In this document: positions 61,069 through 64,000 of the stretch, piece after piece
Position numbering within the stretch: position 1 is the first letter of the stretch
Layout of the letters: the number at the start of each line of letters is the position of its first letter
DNA from: Arcobacter suis CECT 7833
GTDB lineage: Bacteria; Campylobacterota; Campylobacteria; Campylobacterales; Arcobacteraceae
Direction: 5' to 3'
NCBI RefSeq assembly: GCF_003544815.1
Contig: NZ_CP032100.1
Span: 1,922,001-1,986,000 of the forward strand
Length of the DNA stretch: 64,000 nt
The notes under the pieces: model-generated
The model's input: the letters and a program-made list of their open reading frames with translations, nothing else
What the model was told of the DNA's origin: nothing
Database searches by the model: none
Program-made: the position numbers and the translations under genes

Positions 61069-62465
61069 TATAACTCCTCTAAAAATTTAAGTAATTTTTC
61101 TCTTTTATCTTTCGGTAAATTCATATAATTTTCCTTACTGCCTTGTGCTTCTCCACCATGCCACAAAATAGCTTCTTGAAAACTTCTAGCACGTCCGTCA
61201 TGTAAAAGTCTAGGTTTTTCTTTATTTATTTTTTCATGAAGTGCTAATCCCCACAAAGGTGCTGTTCTCCACTCATTTGGCATTGCTTTAAATTCAACTT
61301 TTCCATCTGCTAAATCTTCACCCATATCATGAAGTAAAAAATCAGAATAAGGAAAAACTTTAAATCCTTTTTTTGTTTCAAAACTACTAATATGACACTT
61401 TGAACATGAAATTTGTTCAAATATTTCTAAACCTTCTTCATACTCTTTAGTGATTTTAGGAGTATATGCTTTTACATGCTTCAAATAATAAGTTATAGCA
61501 TCAAGTCTCTCATCTGGTAAATCAATTTTATCTTTGGCTTTTGAGGCCTCATTACATGCTTTTTGAAAAGAAGTACAGTTTTCATATGAAAAAAGTGTAG
61601 TTGTTAATCCCATATCATTATTTGCAGCACCGGCAACTTGCTCTTTTAATGAATAAACACTAGCTTTCCAAGTATATCGTCCTAATTCTTCTTTTTTTGT
61701 AAGATTAGAATAAACCCAATTTGCTCGACCAGATATTCCATCTGCATTTTTATCATCAGCATCAACATTTTTTAAAATATCTTCATTTGAAATTAATTCT
61801 ATTAAACCCATACCATTTAGTGTTGGAGCTAATCTATATGAAACTATAGTATCTTTTCCTAAATCACCATAATTCAAATTTTCTAACGAATAATTTGGTT
61901 TTAATAAAACCTGTTTTTCTCCATCTGGAAATAAAATTTCTATCTCTTTAAAATCTATTTTTATTTTACCTTCAAAATCTATTCCGTGGATACCATTTAT
62001 AGATATTTGATTTCCATAAACACTATCTGGAACAAAACCTTTGAATTTTAAAAACTCTTTATGTTCTGAAGATTCATTTGGTTTTACTGATAATCTTGCA
62101 ACTAAAGATCTAGATTCCAAACCATCTTTATTAAATAAAGTTCCTCTTCCATTTGCAGGATGACAACTAACACAGGTATTTGCATTAAAAAGTGGTCCTA
62201 AACCATCTCTTGCAGTTGTAATACTTGGTGCTTCAACCCATGGAATAGTAAAAAAACTTCTACCTAATACGAATTTATCATACTCTTCATCTTTTAAATT
62301 ATCAATTGGTTTCAGAAGTAAGGACTTATTTTTATCATTTGATAAAAATTTACCACTATCATTAACCGCAAAAAGCCCTGTAGCAAAAATTACTACAAGG
62401 CTTTTAGTGATAAAGAGTTTTTTTAATATATTATAGTTTTGTTTCTTCAGGATCTGTAACATCAT
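61068..62465 (-). CDS. di-heme oxidoreductase-like protein (DUF1111/thiol oxidoreductase family)
   Basis: 465 aa. Exported or anchored near the N-terminus (KKLFITKSLVVIFATGLFA, about 14-32). Two heme c sites: CVSCHPANGRG near residue 100 and CSKCHISSF near 362. GISGRANW and the late LWGLALHEKI, LLHDGRARSF match the family found between two imelysin genes in several bacteria. It probably carries electrons for reduction of ferric iron or another substrate at the outer side of the inner membrane. The start at 62465 overlaps the first imelysin by 35 bp. Confidence 0.85.
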   Translation of the reverse strand: MMLQILKKQNYNILKKLFITKSLVVIFATGLFAVNDSGKFLSNDKNKSLLLKPIDNLKDEEYDKFVLGRSFFTIPWVEAPSITTARDGLGPLFNANTCVSCHPANGRGTLFNKDGLESRSLVARLSVKPNESSEHKEFLKFKGFVPDSVYGNQISINGIHGIDFEGKIKIDFKEIEILFPDGEKQVLLKPNYSLENLNYGDLGKDTIVSYRLAPTLNGMGLIELISNEDILKNVDADDKNADGISGRANWVYSNLTKKEELGRYTWKASVYSLKEQVAGAANNDMGLTTTLFSYENCTSFQKACNEASKAKDKIDLPDERLDAITYYLKHVKAYTPKITKEYEEGLEIFEQISCSKCHISSFETKKGFKVFPYSDFLLHDMGEDLADGKVEFKAMPNEWRTAPLWGLALHEKINKEKPRLLHDGRARSFQEAILWHGGEAQGSKENYMNLPKDKREKLLKFLEEL

Positions 62466-63783
62466 CTGTACTTAAACTAATTTTGTTCGCTGCTGCCACA
62501 TTTACCATTTCATCACCTAATTTTCTTAGATCATTTTTAAGTTTTATAATAACTTTTGATTGAGAACTTTCTGGTCTGATTTGATAATCGAAATGTTCTT
62601 TTGTTTTTGCAACTTCATCAATACTATTAATTTTTTCTTCAATTGATTTCATTAATTCTTGAATTCTTGTTTTTGTTTCTGAATCAACAGCATCTAATAA
62701 AGAATCTCCATATTTTTTACCCTTATAAGTAGCAGTTAAAATATTTTTAAATCCTAAATAGTTGTTTACTATATCTCTGTGAGTATTATCAGAGAAACAA
62801 GAGTGCTCATCTTCTTCACTTGGAGTTAAAACAGCAACTGCAATTCTTTCATTTGCTAATTCAGATTTTACAAAAACTCCCATTCCAGCAATGATTTGTT
62901 TTAAAGCTTCAGCTGATTCAATATTTTTTGATGCATTATCACCTGTTAATTGACCTTTTAATGCAGCTTGATATAAACCTTTTGTTCCATTAATATCTTT
63001 TTCCCAAGCAGACGTAATAACTTCTAAATCAGCAACTAATTTTTCACTTGCAGCTTTTAAATAAGCTAATCTTCTTGCTGCATTTTTATCAGTTGTAAAA
63101 TCTTTTAGAGGTCTAAGTCCTGGAGTTAATGCACCATTAGTAATACCATCTTTTAAGAAGTTAGAATAATCTTGATCTTGTCCCCATAATAAAAATTCAA
63201 TAGCATGATAACCAGATGCAACATTTGCATCTCCACCATTTTCATTTAAATCAGTAATTGATTCAACTGTAATTTTAGTAACATCAACTTCTTTTGATTC
63301 TTCTCCACCTGGATTAAAAACTCCAACTGTATCAATGATATTTCCTGAAGTTAATTTTCCATCAGCATCAATTGTATAATCAATCATATTTTCATCAAGT
63401 GGCCAAGCATTAATTTGACCTTCTAAAGCACCATAAGCATCTGCAATCCATCCTTCTTCTGCATCAACAGGACCATTTGCAAGTCTGAAAATTTCAGTTT
63501 GTCCATAAGATTCTCTTGAAAGTAACCAAGCTATTTTTGCTTTATTAAAATTCTCAAAAGTTGGTTTTTTTGCAAATTCATCAATTGTTACTTTTAAAGT
63601 TTTTGCATCTTTTAATGCATCACTATAATTAGCTAATGCAATGTTTGCATAAGCATCTAAAACTGAATTAGCTTTTGTTAATTCCTGTTTTTCGTTTCCA
63701 CTTTGAGAAGGTGTACAACCAGTTAACGCAATAGCAGTAACTACAGACAGAGAAATCACCACTTTTTTACTAAAATTTAACAT
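62431..63783 (-). CDS. imelysin-family lipoprotein
   Basis: 450 aa. Lipoprotein signal with lipobox IALTGC (Cys about residue 23). Two imelysin-like helical halves; the full GxHxxE motif is in GYHAIEFLLWGQD near residue 195 and PGLRPLKDFTTD follows. It is first in the operon imelysin, di-heme protein, imelysin, hydroxylase, cytochrome peroxidase. Upstream is a Fur-box-like palindrome. The role in periplasmic iron handling is family knowledge. ATG 63783 follows AAAAAGGAATTAA. Confidence 0.9.
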   Translation of the reverse strand: MLNFSKKVVISLSVVTAIALTGCTPSQSGNEKQELTKANSVLDAYANIALANYSDALKDAKTLKVTIDEFAKKPTFENFNKAKIAWLLSRESYGQTEIFRLANGPVDAEEGWIADAYGALEGQINAWPLDENMIDYTIDADGKLTSGNIIDTVGVFNPGGEESKEVDVTKITVESITDLNENGGDANVASGYHAIEFLLWGQDQDYSNFLKDGITNGALTPGLRPLKDFTTDKNAARRLAYLKAASEKLVADLEVITSAWEKDINGTKGLYQAALKGQLTGDNASKNIESAEALKQIIAGMGVFVKSELANERIAVAVLTPSEEDEHSCFSDNTHRDIVNNYLGFKNILTATYKGKKYGDSLLDAVDSETKTRIQELMKSIEEKINSIDEVAKTKEHFDYQIRPESSQSKVIIKLKNDLRKLGDEMVNVAAANKISLSTDDVTDPEETKL

Positions 63784-63810
63784 TTAATTCCTTTTTCTTA
63801 ATCTTAATAT

Positions 63811-63826
63811 TAATTATCATTAATGA
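63811..63826. promoter_or_regulatory. second, weaker Fur-like site
   Basis: TAATTATCATTAATGA is 28 bp upstream of the imelysin start, near the expected promoter, and resembles a degenerate Fur box. Confidence 0.35.
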
Positions 63827-63861
63827 ATTAAAGCCAAATAAAACTTTCATTTGTCTTAAAA

Positions 63862-63876
63862 TGATAATAATTATCA
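63862..63876. promoter_or_regulatory. Fur-box-like palindrome upstream of imelysin operon
   Basis: TGATAATAATTATCA: perfect 7-bp arms around one A, the typical 7-1-7 form of Fur operators, 79 bp before the imelysin start. Iron repression of the operon is inferred. Confidence 0.7.
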
Positions 63877-63960
63877 GAACAATATTAAAATTTAAAAATT
63901 CAATGTCTTTTTGTAGATATTAAATATGAAAGAGATTTTTAAGAATGGTTTTTTAAGAGA

Positions 63961-63988
63961 TAAAATAGAGTTTTAAAACTCTATTTTA
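63961..63988. terminator. inverted repeat near the window end
   Basis: TAAAATAGAGTTTT and AAAACTCTATTTTA form a perfect 14-bp inverted repeat without spacer. It is probably the terminator of a gene lying beyond the right edge. Confidence 0.5.
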
Positions 63989-64000
63989 CTATTGATTTTA

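Noticed and set aside
63927-63977. 16-codon frame (MKEIFKNGF...) at the right end
   Set aside because: Too short, no ribosome binding site, and ends inside the terminator-like hairpin.
1-64000. tRNA, rRNA, CRISPR or intact insertion sequences
   Set aside because: No regularly spaced repeats, GC-rich RNA gene stretches, transposase or integrase reading frames were found by eye; a tRNA could still be missed without a covariance search.

Overview
The window is very AT-rich, with dense short operons. Several markers point to a member of the Campylobacterota, most likely the Arcobacter group: ccoNOQP followed by a DUF4006 gene, a split CetA/CetB-type energy-taxis pair, and many sensor kinases with the SHQWR/AHQWR-type H-box. 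This taxonomic reading is inference from gene content; no rRNA, tRNA, CRISPR array, phage or intact insertion sequence was seen.

Layout. 1-2.5 kb: the end of a 7TM sensor kinase/response regulator pair and gene debris. 2.6-10.1 kb: hisC; siroheme synthesis (SUMT) facing a siroheme nitrite/sulfite reductase that lies downstream of the cbb3 oxidase operon ccoNOQP. 10.3-15.4 kb: two unknown proteins, a DUF1003 protein, Kup and YaeQ. 15.0-19.5 kb: a complete dlt-type D-alanylation operon (dltC-D-X-B-A plus a small Cys-rich protein), unusual in a Gram-negative. 19.8-22.5 kb: two PLP-dependent sulfur amino acid enzymes. 22.5-38.3 kb: a signalling island with a two-component system, a CetAB-like pair, two further chemoreceptors, a GGDEF-EAL protein, an HD-GYP protein, an unknown-family protein and a CheA-like protein lacking the HPt domain and part of the ATP site. 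38.4-43.2 kb: a membrane cytochrome operon (two membrane proteins with C-terminal cytochrome c domains, a thioredoxin-like protein, a ferredoxin-type protein) behind a response regulator without phosphorylation residues. 43.3-48.0 kb: metal uptake (ZnuA-like binding protein, NicO/DUF1007 transporter, Fur-family regulator) and NhaA. 48-51.8 kb: AraC regulator, EamA and DAACS transporters, SDR. 51.9-58 kb: a Cache sensor kinase, GGDEF-EAL protein, AI-2E-type transporter and a DUF948/YtxH-like protein. 58-63.8 kb: an imelysin/di-heme/cytochrome peroxidase operon behind a Fur-box-like palindrome.

Most notable. (1) Three promoters in the signalling island carry four CTCAGAT-type half-sites in the same 9-11-11 bp register with a -10 element exactly 15 bp after the fourth half-site. 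They precede the histidine kinase and two chemoreceptor genes, which suggests an undescribed regulon of the adjacent OmpR-type regulator. (2) A second element, close to TACCACTAAAWGRACAC followed 10 bp later by a TAWAMT -10, precedes SUMT, ccoN and an unknown gene. (3) The operon 30441-38280 physically links a chemoreceptor to c-di-GMP enzymes, a new protein family (with a paralogue at 10295-10963) and a degenerate CheA core. (4) The dlt operon contains a DltX microprotein with an FxYxxF end, while DltB has Asn in place of the usual WHG His.
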